14,544 nt of DNA from an uncultured Clostridia bacterium. GTDB lineage: Bacteria > Bacillota > Clostridia > UMGS1810. This document shows positions 1-7,947 of the stretch, one piece after another. The stretch lies in assembly GCA_934481345.1 (NCBI GenBank), contig CAKSPF010000021.1:1-14544 (forward strand). Direction: 5' to 3'. A program made the translations under genes and the position numbers. Every line of letters starts with the position of its first letter. The first letter of the stretch is position 1. A model generated the notes under the pieces. That model saw only the letters and a program-made list of their open reading frames with translations, did no database searches and was not told where the DNA came from.

Positions 1-169
1 TAGAAGCCCGGAGCCGGGTCGGTTTTTCCTGTCCGGGCGCAAGGAATGAGATGACACCGCCGCGCCCCTGTTTTACGGCAAAGCCGGACTCCTCCATGAG
101 ACGAAGAAAGTCAGCAAAGTCCGTGGGCTTTTTCTCCAAAGTGGCGAGAACAGCCAGCCGCACCCGAAT
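1..169 (-). pseudogene. Fragment of a conjugative relaxase (mobilisation nuclease), cut at both ends
   Basis: Reading the minus strand from about 169 to the window edge gives an open frame with no start codon. It contains the stretches DFADFLRLMEESGFAVK, ISFLAPGQEKPTRLRAS and GRGG. This pattern (an 'FLRLMEExGF.VK.GR' helix followed by 'GQ...TRLRAS') is familiar to me from the mid/C-terminal part of relaxases of Firmicutes integrative elements, which nick oriT during conjugative transfer. The nickase domain itself would lie N-terminal to this and is absent. The piece is clearly more GC-rich (codons such as CTC, CGG, GCC, CCC) than the AT-rich genes beside it, which supports a foreign origin. 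The reading frame continues off the window at base 1. It may be an element inserted in the EPS operon, a deletion scar, or a chimeric assembly join. Family assignment is from memory of the motif, not a search. Confidence 0.6.
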
Positions 170-311
170 AATTAAGCGTGATTTTCATAGACTTAATGTT
201 TGACAGTATAAAGTAATGATAAAACTCTCCGAACAGCGAAAAAGCAAAAAGAACTATCATCAAAAATATAAAATATTTTTTCTTAAAAATTCTGCTGAGC
301 GTTACAAGCAT
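170..311 (-). pseudogene. N-terminal stub of an EPS-operon membrane protein, truncated at the junction
   Basis: An ATG at 311 is preceded by a good ribosome-binding site (GGAG about 9 bases upstream, around 320). It starts a protein of which only about 47 residues remain: a basic N-terminus (MLVTLSRIFKKK) and one hydrophobic segment (YFIFLMIVLFAFSLFG), so a signal anchor or signal peptide. The start overlaps the 3' end of the O-antigen-ligase-like gene by 29 bases, typical of translational coupling within an operon. After roughly residue 47 the sequence changes to the GC-rich relaxase fragment in another frame, and the reading frame stops 19 codons later at 111. The original product cannot be named; EPS operons often carry a membrane-anchored export, chain-length or modification protein here. 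The exact breakpoint lies between about 166 and 176. Confidence 0.6.
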
Positions 312-1530
312 CAGTCAAATCTCCTTTTCTATCCGGTTTATCCTGCGGTAATTCTCCGCTTACAGATATTGCACACATGATGACTATATTAAGGAAAGGC
401 TTAAAAACATAAAATGTGAGCGACATCGCAAATGCCATTAATGCAAAAAATGCACAGGCATACAGCGGAGCTCTGCGGATATTACGCAATATACATGCCG
501 CAATTACCGCAAAAAACAAAATGATACCTATTATTCCCTCGTCGTTTAATATCTGTACAAACGTATTATGTGCAACACCGTTTTTTAATCCGGCGGAATA
601 CATTATATTATAGGTTGAAAAAATTCCGGAACCCCTTATAAGCTGCGTCGGTTCCTTAAATGCATAATCAATCAAAAATTTCCATATTTCAAAGCGGCCC
701 GTACCGCCGTCCTGCGCCACCGCGTCAACTGAATAGCGCATTGCCACATCTTCCGGAAGTATCGGAATTGCAACTGTTATAAACAAAAATCCGAATACAG
801 CCGCTGCCGTAATAACAATAATCTTTGTTTTAAGGCTCCTGACACCTGCCGTTATATATAATGCAGTGCCGGCAAACACGCCTATAAGTCCGCCCCTTGA
901 ACCTGTTTTCAATATCGAATAAAACGAAAGCAAAATAATTATCAGATATATCGGATAAAACTTTCTGCGTTCAATAAACCGTTTTAAGCTGACAAGCACA
1001 GGCATGATAAAATACGCGCAAAACTGATTCTGGTCTTCTTCATATCCGAATACTCTTATTACCGCTCTGCTCTCGACATCGCTTACAACCTCGGTTGACG
1101 TAAGGCACACATATATGCACACAAGCCCCATAAGAACCCATGCTGTTTCAATTGCTTCACATTCTTTTTTGTTATATATTCTGAGTGAAATCAGAAAAAA
1201 CATCAAAAGCCCCAGAACCATATCCTTTGTCGTCGTAACCGCAATATCCTCCGAAAAAACAAACAGCAGGAAAATGCCGTACAAAACATAAACAGCGTAT
1301 ACAAAGTGAACGTAATTAAGCGTCAATTCGCTTTTTCCCATAAGCATTCTGACCGAAAGAGCAAGTATCACCGGCATAGTGACAACTTTAAGAAGCGAGC
1401 CGTAAGGTGTAGTAACTACAGTGAAAGGCAGGCATAAAAAATACAGGCAAGCCATAAGACATTCATTGCTTATGCGGTTATCCTCCGGATTTGCTGTTTG
1501 TGTTTTTTTGTATGATTTTTCTTTAATCAT
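283..1530 (-). CDS. O-antigen ligase / Wzy-polymerase-like polytopic membrane protein
   Basis: The 415-residue protein has about ten hydrophobic segments. A larger loop around residues 265-320 contains GGTGRFEIWK and AHNTFVQILNDEGIIG. The R..W then H-N-x-[FY]-x-x-x-x-x-x-x-G arrangement is the signature of the O-antigen ligase/polymerase family (Wzy_C/RfaL), which joins lipid-linked polysaccharide units at the outer face of the membrane. In a Gram-positive the likely role is polymerisation of exopolysaccharide repeats or their attachment to a cell-surface acceptor. The ATG at 1530 has AAAAGGGA about 9 bases upstream. It follows the glycosyltransferase gene by 19 bases and overlaps the next truncated gene, so it sits mid-operon. 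Whether it is polymerase or ligase cannot be told from sequence, so no symbol is given. Confidence 0.8.
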   Translation of the reverse strand: MIKEKSYKKTQTANPEDNRISNECLMACLYFLCLPFTVVTTPYGSLLKVVTMPVILALSVRMLMGKSELTLNYVHFVYAVYVLYGIFLLFVFSEDIAVTTTKDMVLGLLMFFLISLRIYNKKECEAIETAWVLMGLVCIYVCLTSTEVVSDVESRAVIRVFGYEEDQNQFCAYFIMPVLVSLKRFIERRKFYPIYLIIILLSFYSILKTGSRGGLIGVFAGTALYITAGVRSLKTKIIVITAAAVFGFLFITVAIPILPEDVAMRYSVDAVAQDGGTGRFEIWKFLIDYAFKEPTQLIRGSGIFSTYNIMYSAGLKNGVAHNTFVQILNDEGIIGIILFFAVIAACILRNIRRAPLYACAFFALMAFAMSLTFYVFKPFLNIVIMCAISVSGELPQDKPDRKGDLTDACNAQQNF

Positions 1531-1549
1531 AGCTGTATATCCCTTTTAA

Positions 1550-2359
1550 CTATTTTCTCATGATTTTATTTAACGTAAGTTTTACCGGCCTTAAAACGGT
1601 TTTTAATTTCCATTCAAAAGTATTCATACCCCATACCGGTAAAAACTTAATGATTTTGCCCGAAAGCATGAAATTATAAAAGTATTTTTTCAAAATACTT
1701 GTTCCCGAACCGGTAAGACCTGTTCCTGTCTGATAATAGCAATACAAATGTTCATCGGTGAATAAAACACTCTGCGCCTTTGTATATGCCTCAACCGCAA
1801 ATGCAGCGTCTTCGGCGGTCCGAAATTCTTCCGAAAAAGACAAATCCTTAATTATATCTTTTTTAAAAACAGCACAGCATACACTGTTTAAACCTATACC
1901 GTTTACAAAATAAGGATATACGCTGTGTTTGAAATCATTTTTCAGCAAAAATTCATTTTTTTCGGTACCGTTTGAAGATTTTACTGCCGTACCGTCGGGA
2001 TATACCTTCAAATAACCGTATTTCAAAATATCCGGGTTATATTCGTCTGTTAGCTTTATTATTTTGCTCAGAGCATCGTTATCATACCAATCATCGGCAT
2101 CGAGAAACGTGATATATTCCCCGTCCGCATTTTTTAAACCTATATTTCGCGTTTTTGCGATATTACCGCAATTTGTTTCCAGGTTTATCAGATTGATTCT
2201 GCCGCCATACCTTTTAAGTATTTCGCCTGTCCTATCGGTTGACGCATCGTTTACCGCCACAACATCAAAATCACCGCATTGGCAAAGTACCGAATCCAAG
2301 CATCTTTCAATATAATTCTGGGCATTATACGCAGCTATGATAACAGTTATTTTTTTCAT
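1550..2359 (-). CDS. Family 2 (GT-A fold) glycosyltransferase
   Basis: The 269-residue protein opens with KKITVIIAAYNAQNYIERCL and continues with VAVNDASTDRTGEIL, the nucleotide-binding start of GT2 enzymes. It also has EYITFLDADDWY, the metal-binding DxD-type motif, and TAEDAAFAVEAY, matching the catalytic 'ED' region. It should add a sugar from a nucleotide-sugar donor to the lipid-linked EPS intermediate at the cytoplasmic face of the membrane. The length is usual for single-domain EpsJ/WcaA-like enzymes. The C-terminus (about residues 230-269) is basic, consistent with peripheral membrane association. The gene starts with ATG only five bases after the stop of the priming transferase; the ribosome-binding site is weak (GGGG region), so translation probably depends on coupling. 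Donor and acceptor sugars cannot be inferred. Confidence 0.88.
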   Translation of the reverse strand: MKKITVIIAAYNAQNYIERCLDSVLCQCGDFDVVAVNDASTDRTGEILKRYGGRINLINLETNCGNIAKTRNIGLKNADGEYITFLDADDWYDNDALSKIIKLTDEYNPDILKYGYLKVYPDGTAVKSSNGTEKNEFLLKNDFKHSVYPYFVNGIGLNSVCCAVFKKDIIKDLSFSEEFRTAEDAAFAVEAYTKAQSVLFTDEHLYCYYQTGTGLTGSGTSILKKYFYNFMLSGKIIKFLPVWGMNTFEWKLKTVLRPVKLTLNKIMRK

Positions 2360-2364
2360 ATATT

Positions 2365-3732
2365 TTATACCCCGTTTTTTTCGGTTTTGGGTGCATCTGC
2401 CATTTGTTCATCAACACCTTGAGTGGATTCTTTTATAAACATTATCATAACAGTCTGCATAATGAGTTTTAAATCAAACCAAAGAGAAAAATTATTAATA
2501 TATATGCTGTCAAACAATACTTTGTCGGAAACCTTGGTATTATACTGACCGTAAACCTGCGCATAACCGGTAAGCCCTGCCTTGACTACATAGCGTATGT
2601 CGTAATTTTTGACTATTTCACTGTATACATCCGCATAAACGGGACGTTCGGGCCGAGGCCCTACAAACGACATCTCGCCCTTTAAAATATTTATAAGCTG
2701 CGGCAGTTCGTCAAGCCGGCAGGCTCTCAGAAACCTGCCGAAACGGGTTATTCTGTCATCATTTTCGGTTGCAAGCCGCGCACCGGCTTTTTCGGCATCG
2801 TTTACCATTGTTCTGAATTTTATAATATTAAACCGTTTTTTATTTATTGTGTATCTTTCCTGTCTGTAAAAGACGCTTCCCGGTGAATCCAGCTTAATAC
2901 AAACCGCGCATATCAGAAATATCGGCGATGTTATTATAAGTCCCGCAAGCGCAGCAGCAAAATCAAATCCGCGTTTTATTATACCTTCAATCGGATAAAA
3001 GAAACCGTCTTTTACCCTTATTACAGGGGTATCGCCTATGTGCGTTATACTGCCTTCAAGCATAACAAGGCTTTCAACGCTCGGAACAATTTTAATATTT
3101 TTACCGTTCTGATATGAATAAATAATAATTTTATTTCTCATATCATCCGAAACGTCGGCAGTTACAAGCAGGTCATCGGTTCTGTCAATTGCATCTGTGA
3201 TTTCACTGTACAAAATTTCATCATGCAATTTCAATACAGATACTTTTTCAAAATCAACAGAATTTCTTTTGAGCTTATTCAAAAAGCTTTCCGGGCATTC
3301 CGGGCGGCACACAATCAGTATTTTTCTCTTTTTCCTTGCCGAAATGGCAAATATCAAAACCGCATTTCTGCCTGCAATCATTATAAATCCGCATACAACA
3401 AGATATACAGGGTATGCTGCTGCAGGAAGTATTTTTATATTTCCGGTAACAAACAGCAGGCAAACAAACGCACATACCGAAAAAATAAGCGTTATCCCGA
3501 CGGTAACAGGCAGACGTGTCTTTTGCGTTGAATACGAATACAGGTCGTCATAAGCATCCATAGCGGTAAGAATAAACATTGTGCAGCATAATAGCCCGAA
3601 ATATATAAGCCGTGTGCCGGCAGCCGGATCAAAAATTATTTTTATTGCCATATAGCCCGCGGTGACAGATATAATGTCACTTAAAAATTCAAAAACATTT
3701 ACAAGCCTGTATGAATCGCTTCTGTTCAACAC
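2365..3732 (-). CDS. Polyprenyl glycosylphosphotransferase (EPS priming enzyme, bacterial sugar transferase)
   Basis: The protein transfers a sugar-1-phosphate from a nucleotide sugar to undecaprenyl phosphate, the first step of polysaccharide assembly. The N-terminal ~110 residues hold four or five membrane helices, followed by a soluble CoA-binding-like region. The C-terminal ~200 residues form the catalytic bacterial sugar transferase domain: KRGFDFAAALAGL helix, SPGSVFYRQERY, FNIIKFRTM, then LRACRLDELPQLINIL, GEMSFVGPRPERP and VKAGLTGYAQVYGQYNT. Architecture and length (about 455 aa) fit the TIGR03025-type family. Start choice: a strong Shine-Dalgarno GGGAGG lies at about 3740-3745, so the GTG at 3732 (7 bases away), or the TTG at 3729, is more likely than the GTG at 3738, which directly abuts the site. 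First gene of the EPS operon, just after a terminator. Confidence 0.88.
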   Translation of the reverse strand: MLNRSDSYRLVNVFEFLSDIISVTAGYMAIKIIFDPAAGTRLIYFGLLCCTMFILTAMDAYDDLYSYSTQKTRLPVTVGITLIFSVCAFVCLLFVTGNIKILPAAAYPVYLVVCGFIMIAGRNAVLIFAISARKKRKILIVCRPECPESFLNKLKRNSVDFEKVSVLKLHDEILYSEITDAIDRTDDLLVTADVSDDMRNKIIIYSYQNGKNIKIVPSVESLVMLEGSITHIGDTPVIRVKDGFFYPIEGIIKRGFDFAAALAGLIITSPIFLICAVCIKLDSPGSVFYRQERYTINKKRFNIIKFRTMVNDAEKAGARLATENDDRITRFGRFLRACRLDELPQLINILKGEMSFVGPRPERPVYADVYSEIVKNYDIRYVVKAGLTGYAQVYGQYNTKVSDKVLFDSIYINNFSLWFDLKLIMQTVMIMFIKESTQGVDEQMADAPKTEKNGV

Positions 3733-3756
3733 GCACACCTCCCAAACCCCTTATTC

Positions 3757-3796
3757 TAAAAAAAAGAGGTATGTAAAATTGTTCTATACATACCCC
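3757..3796 (-). terminator. Rho-independent terminator after the secreted-protein gene
   Basis: On the minus strand GGTATGTA and TACATACC (3787-3794 and 3768-3775) form an 8-bp stem with a ~11-nt loop, followed by TCTTTTTTTT. It sits 38 bases after the stop of the gene ending at 3834. Only ~20 bases separate the T-tract from the next gene's GTG, so any EPS transcription from upstream must read through it. Confidence 0.8.
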
Positions 3797-3833
3797 TGTC
3801 TTTTAAAAATATGAAGATAACCCGATTAATTTA

Positions 3834-4895
3834 TTATTCATTATCGAAAAGGTTATCAACACCGGCGGCCTTTCTGTCCATAACATATACTTTACAGATG
3901 TTACCGTTTGTGTCACCCTCTGCAAGCCAAATATAATCGTCATTTGAAACAGAATACTTCTTTTCAAGCATGTCGCTTATAAAAGGTGTTACATAAAGAG
4001 TTGTTCCCGAACCTTTTCTTTCTATATACTCCTGCTTATATGCCTGCGAATCAATTCTTCCGTATTCATTCTGCAAACGGCTGTCAAGCTCGGAAAGTCT
4101 TGCTGATGCAAGTTTTTCAACTGCTGTTGCCGCATTCATGAGCTTTGTGGGAATTGCGTAATTGTTCTCTTTGAATGTTTTTTCATCAAGAACCGTATAC
4201 CATATGTCATTAAAACCTTCTATTATGAGATTATCATTATCGCCTTCCCATATTGCATGAGGTCTGTTTGGCTTAACATTCATAAATCCGGGTGTGAATG
4301 TGCCTTTCTGAACGTCATACTCCACACATGCCGCTCTTTCTGTTTTTTCATCGGGAACTACAATAGAAATTTCCTTATCTGTTTCAAGATCGATTATAAC
4401 ACCGTCTACATGCCAGAAGTCAGATTCCTTTTTAAGTACATACCACTGCACCTTGTAATAATCAGTTGTCATTTTTGACCACGGTATTACCTTGCCGTTG
4501 CTTGACTTTATATAAGCGTCCCTGTCCTCATATTCCGATACCACTTTTTTCAAAATATCTTTCTGCTTGGGAACCGATGAAAGATTTTTTGTTATATCGC
4601 TTTCGGTAACACCGTTTCCGATTGCAACAGAATAATTTGACGGAAGCGATTTTGAGAGCGTCGAAGTTGCCAGAACGTTTGTAAAAAACTCTGTTTTCTG
4701 TCCGCTCACATTACCGTTTGTATCCATCTGTATGCCGCCGATCTGAATAAAGAAGCCTACTTTCGCGCCGTTATTTTTGTTGCCTTCAAAATTCCAGTCG
4801 CCGAAATCCCACCTGTCAAAGCGATCAGCGCTTACCGACATTGCCGAGAATAATGCCGACAAAACAAGCATCATGCATAAAATTATTTTTTTCAT
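3834..4895 (-). CDS. Unknown secreted protein with signal peptide
   Basis: I do not recognise a named family. The protein (353 aa from the preferred start) opens with a clear signal peptide, MKKIILCMMLVLSALFSAMS, with likely cleavage after VSA. The ATG at 4895 is chosen over the one at 4916 because GGAGGA lies 7 bases upstream and the longer start would put acidic residues ahead of the signal peptide. The mature N-terminus is rich in W, D, F and G (DRFDRWDFGDWNFEG). Next comes a KVGFFIQIGGIQMDTNG segment that I associate with exported Clostridia proteins, then alternating beta-rich stretches and an amphipathic helical region around 265-310 (LMNAATAVEKLASARLSEL). No membrane anchor, sortase motif or catalytic signature is visible. 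It lies 38 bases after the LRR/stalk gene and is followed by a terminator, so the two probably form one transcript. Likely cell-surface or extracellular. Confidence 0.75.
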   Translation of the reverse strand: MKKIILCMMLVLSALFSAMSVSADRFDRWDFGDWNFEGNKNNGAKVGFFIQIGGIQMDTNGNVSGQKTEFFTNVLATSTLSKSLPSNYSVAIGNGVTESDITKNLSSVPKQKDILKKVVSEYEDRDAYIKSSNGKVIPWSKMTTDYYKVQWYVLKKESDFWHVDGVIIDLETDKEISIVVPDEKTERAACVEYDVQKGTFTPGFMNVKPNRPHAIWEGDNDNLIIEGFNDIWYTVLDEKTFKENNYAIPTKLMNAATAVEKLASARLSELDSRLQNEYGRIDSQAYKQEYIERKGSGTTLYVTPFISDMLEKKYSVSNDDYIWLAEGDTNGNICKVYVMDRKAAGVDNLFDNE

Positions 4896-4933
4896 TGTAA
4901 ATTCCTCCATTGTCAATCATAATATTTATGTAT

Positions 4934-6248
4934 TTAATAATTAATTGTCACAAGTCCGCTGTCGTCCCAGCCGACCTTTGAATCAAACGCTTCCGCTACC
5001 GCACGGATATGAACAAGGGTTCTGTCGTTTGTTATTTCTGCCGGTGCGTCCAGCTTAATTGCTTCACCGTTTTTATAAAACTCATTGCTGCCCACCGTTA
5101 TACTGCATGTCACACCGTCTTTTTTTCCGGACGCAGTTTGTGTACTGTCATCCCATGTAACTTCTGCGCCCAAAATCTCAAAAATTTTTCTCATCGGTAC
5201 CATTGTGCAGCCGTTTTTTACAATCGGCGGAGTATCAAATTCCTGTTCTTTTCCGTTTAATTCTACTCTTACGGTTTCTCTGAATACCTTGTTTTCTTTC
5301 TCTGCGATGCTTTTTACTCCGTTGCCGTAACCGTATAAAATGAAATTATCCGATACTCCGTAAAAAATATTATCCCCTGTATACACTACTGTTCCCGGTA
5401 CATCCGCATAGCTTAACGCATCGCAGTTTTTAAATGCATAATCACCGATTTTTTTGAGTTCCGAAAGGGATTTCGGCTTTTTTAAGCTTTGTACCGTAAA
5501 AGGCATAATTACCTATTGATTGAAGTCCTGAGCCAAATTCAATGTTATTCAGGCTTTCGCAAAAGAAAAATGCGTAGTCATCTATTTCTTTAACCGTATC
5601 CGAAAGTATTATATCCGTCAGATTATCATTATACGAAAAAGCACTCGTATGTATTTTTGTGACGCCGTCCGGCACGGTATAGACCGTTTCTTCCCTGCCC
5701 GGCGGATACAAAATCAACTCCGAACCGTCTTTTGAGAAAACCACACCGTCTGTTGCCTTAAAGCTGCTGTTGCCGGCACTAACCTTGAATTCTTTGATCG
5801 ATTCACATTCGCTGAAAGCATTTTTACCGATTCTGTTAAGGGATTTCGGAAGTATAAAATCCTCAAGCTCCGTACAGCCCATAAAGGCTTCGCTTCCTAT
5901 GCTTTCCAATGTATCGGGCATTTCTATATGCTTAATGCTGCCGCTAAGACTGAATGAATTATCTCCTATATCCGTAAGCCCCTCCGGCAGAACAAATTCC
6001 TCCACATTTCCGCAGTCAACAAAAACATTTTTATCTATTTTGGTTACGCCTTTTTGAATTTCTATTCTCTTTGCTTTATTCAAATATTGGTTAAGTCCTG
6101 TTGCATCATTTATAATCCCATAGCCTTTTACAAAAACAGTCGCCGTCTTTTCATCATACGTCCACTTCATATCCGCCGCATAACATATGTTTGAAAAAGA
6201 AGCAAATATCAAGGCCGCAAAAACAAGCATGGATTTTTTTATATGCAT
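4934..6248 (-). pseudogene. BspA-type leucine-rich-repeat surface protein with stalk domain, frameshifted
   Basis: Two overlapping frames (6248 to 5442 and the frame ending at 4934) belong to one gene. Removing one base from the A7 run (T7 on the plus strand, 5449-5455) joins 'PFGTQK' to 'IGDYAFKNCDAL' and gives a 437-residue protein. It has a signal peptide (MHIKKSMLVFAALIFASFS, cleavage after CYA). About ten BspA/LRR_5 repeats follow, with recurring 'L..IG..AF..C..L...LP..L..IG' units to about residue 310. The C-terminal copper-amine-oxidase-N-like stalk domain has VRVELNGKEQEFDTPP, MVPMRKIFEILGAEVTWDD and RTLVHIRAVAEAFDSKVGWDD. Such proteins are exported and act in adhesion or wall association. 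The ATG at 6248 has GGGGAGG 9 bases upstream. The lesion may be a sequencing error, a real mutation, or a slippage-prone tract. Confidence 0.85.
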
Positions 6249-6285
6249 ATCACCCAGCCTCCCCTATATTTTTCAAAGTTGCAAT

Positions 6286-6330
6286 AAAAAAAGCCTATTG
6301 ACACTCAGAACATAAATTCTGATTCAACAG
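6286..6330 (-). terminator. Terminator at the 3' end of the omega-RNA-like transcript
   Basis: The minus strand folds CTGTTGA..TCAGAA (6317-6330) with TTCTGA..TCAATAG (6295-6310), with small internal bulges, and is followed by GC and then seven T's (6292-6286). It doubles as the terminal hairpin of the IS605-like right end. It lies 38 bases before the LRR gene start. Confidence 0.6.
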
Positions 6331-6409
6331 ACCGGTTGCGCTACTCACTCCGCATTGTACAAGCGCCCATCTACATACAATGCATCTACGTTTTCTGATA
6401 TTTAATTGT
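6286..6409 (-). ncRNA. Orphan IS200/IS605 omega-RNA-like structured RNA with its own promoter
   Basis: A ~124-nt transcript is predicted from a consensus promoter (TATAAT at 6416-6421) to a T7 tract (6286-6292). Visible structure: GCATTGTA (6376-6383) pairs with TACAATGC (6352-6359), 8 bp. In its loop GCGCT (6362-6366) can pair with AGCGC (6338-6342) downstream, a 5-bp pseudoknot. A 3' hairpin TCAGAA/TTCTGA (6305-6322) is extended by CTGTTGA/TCAATAG. The order AACGTAGATGC, GTATGTAGATGGGC, GCGGAGTGAGTAGCGCAACC, GGTCTGTTGAATCAGAA, GAGTGTCAA is what I recall from the right end of Clostridia IS605-type elements downstream of tnpB, where it forms the guide-RNA scaffold and ends at TCAA. No tnpA or tnpB is nearby. 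It could be an IS right-end scar, a domesticated guide RNA, or a leader of the LRR gene at 6248. The IS link rests on memory of the motif. Confidence 0.6.
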
Positions 6410-6415
6410 ATTGCT

Positions 6416-6444
6416 ATTATACTATGCGGATTATAAAATGTCAA
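6416..6444 (-). promoter_or_regulatory. Perfect consensus sigma-A promoter for the structured RNA
   Basis: TTGACA (6444-6439), a 17-base spacer, and TATAAT (6421-6416) match the housekeeping consensus at all twelve positions. The likely start is the A at about 6409. The next downstream gene is the LRR protein at 6248, with the structured RNA and its terminator in between. Confidence 0.85.
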
Positions 6445-6511
6445 TATTTTTTTGCCGCTTATTCTGAAATTTGATTTTTTCATCATTTCCGACAAAAAAC
6501 TTTCTCGAATT

Positions 6512-7811
6512 TCAGGCTTGATTAAGCAATTCGTCAAACTCATTTTCATGCATCGGTTTATAAAAATAATATCCCTGCATTATATCACAGCCTGCTGCCT
6601 TAACCGCATTTTTTTGTTCCTCTGTTTCAATTCCCTCACAAAGTACGATTGAATTCATTTTCTTTGCGAGCTGTACTATATTCTCAAAAACCAACTGTCC
6701 CTGCTCATCATCTGCATTATGCAGCATTGTTTTATCAATTTTGATAACATCGGGTTTGAGTTTGGATATGTCACCCAAAGAAGTAAAGGCTTTGCCGAAA
6801 TCATCAAGGCATATGTTAAACCCATTCTCCTTTAACTCGATTATATTTTTCTTAAACAGTTCAAAATCCGTCACAACGCAATCCTCGGTAATTTCAATTG
6901 CAACAGAGGAAAAATCAACTTTTAATTCATTGTTAATGCTTTTTATATACTTCGGTGTTTCCTCATGTGACAGCGTAGCCCTTGAAAAGTTACATGTAAT
7001 TTTAATATTGCTGTTTGTATGTTTCTTTGCCCACATACAGCACTTTCTGTAAACGTACAAATCGAATTTTAAATTAAGCTTTTCCTTTTGTATAATATCC
7101 AAAAAATTATCCGGCATTATATTGCCCTTTTTTCTGTGCAGCCTTACAAGAGCCTCGCATCCGACTATTTTCTCGTTTTCAGCACTTATAAAAGGCTGAA
7201 ACATAAGATAAAAATCATCATTATAAATAAGCTTCTCTATGTTTTTTCTATTGTATCCTTTTCAATTATATCCGAAAGCGTGTTTTTATTACATATAAAA
7301 TATTTGTCATCAGTATTTTTTGCCTGACGCGAAATTTTCTTTGCATATCCGGCAGCGGTTTTAAAATTAATATCATCAGGAACTTGATAGATACCCATGC
7401 TTATCTCTGTATCGTCTGCAAGGCGGTTATCTTCATTTAAAATGTCCGTGCAGAATTTTTTGATATCTCTTGATTCACATTCAGCAACCGCAATATAATT
7501 GTTTCCGTCAACTTTAGCAGCCTTCCCTCTACCCTCACTGCACAAATTCAAAATATGTCTTCGTATATACCGATTTGCCCTTGATATGTTATCATTTTCG
7601 GATAACATTCTTAATTTTTCATATCCGGCACTCACATATATTACATATCTTTTTTTCGAATCACGCATCTTTATATCATTAAAAAAAGTTTCTGTTCCAA
7701 GCATATCGGTAATCGGTGATTGCTTTTTTGATCCGTTTCCCATAATCCGAAGAATATAACTGCAATAGTTATAACCATTATAATTCCGATAAACAATATT
7801 GCAGCCTGCAT
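6512..7811 (-). pseudogene. Membrane-anchored degenerate GGDEF - EAL cyclic-di-GMP protein, frameshifted twice
   Basis: Three frames join into one ~433-residue protein if one A is added to each of two A6 runs (plus-strand T6 at 7724-7729 and 7242-7247). Residues 1-25 (MQAAILFIGIIMVITIAVIF) are a membrane helix. A GGDEF-like domain follows (SPITDMLGTETFFNDIK to MGIYQVPDDINF), but the GG[DE]EF loop is KVDGNNYIAV, so cyclase activity is unlikely. The C-terminal EAL domain looks complete: CEALVRL, CNFSR, IEITED, CLDDFGKAFTSL, VIKIDKTML, CEGIET, QGYYFYKP. It should hydrolyse c-di-GMP. The true start is the ATG at 7811 with AAAGGA 11 bases upstream; the ATG at 7821 abuts the ribosome-binding site and is out of the TM frame. 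As sequenced, the product would end after the membrane helix unless the runs are sequencing errors. Confidence 0.82.
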
Positions 7812-7855
7812 GATTTTTCATTCCTTTCTTTGTGTATAATTGCCGATTAAATCTT

Positions 7856-7884
7856 ATTATATTTTAATTAAGCTAAATTGTCAA
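7856..7884 (-). promoter_or_regulatory. Perfect consensus sigma-A promoter of the GGDEF-EAL gene
   Basis: TTGACA (7884-7879), 17 bases, TATAAT (7861-7856) on the minus strand, about 45 bases upstream of the ATG at 7811, with an ordinary short leader. Confidence 0.85.
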
Positions 7885-7912
7885 TTACTTTTACAAAATA
7901 TTGTTACCAAAT

Positions 7913-7936
7913 TAAAAATCCGTAAAAGGCTTTTTT
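7913..7936 (-). terminator. Weak terminator-like hairpin after the MATE gene
   Basis: Just after the MATE stop, the minus strand reads AAAAAGCC-ttttac-GGATTTTT, a short A/T-rich hairpin with one mismatch followed by T's. It is in the right place for a terminator but is thermodynamically poor. Confidence 0.35.
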
Positions 7937-7947
7937 ATAGTATTATA

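Noticed and set aside
111..170. 19-residue C-terminal extension of the truncated EPS protein
   Set aside because: It is an out-of-frame reading of the relaxase fragment past the junction, not native sequence.
6286..6409. Cyclic-di-GMP riboswitch between the EAL gene and the LRR gene
   Set aside because: The position is tempting, but the conserved c-di-GMP-I and -II elements are not present, whereas the IS605-like order of motifs is.
6295..6549. 84-residue open frame on the minus strand
   Set aside because: It spans the promoter and the structured RNA and overlaps the end of the EAL gene; the peptide merely translates the RNA scaffold.
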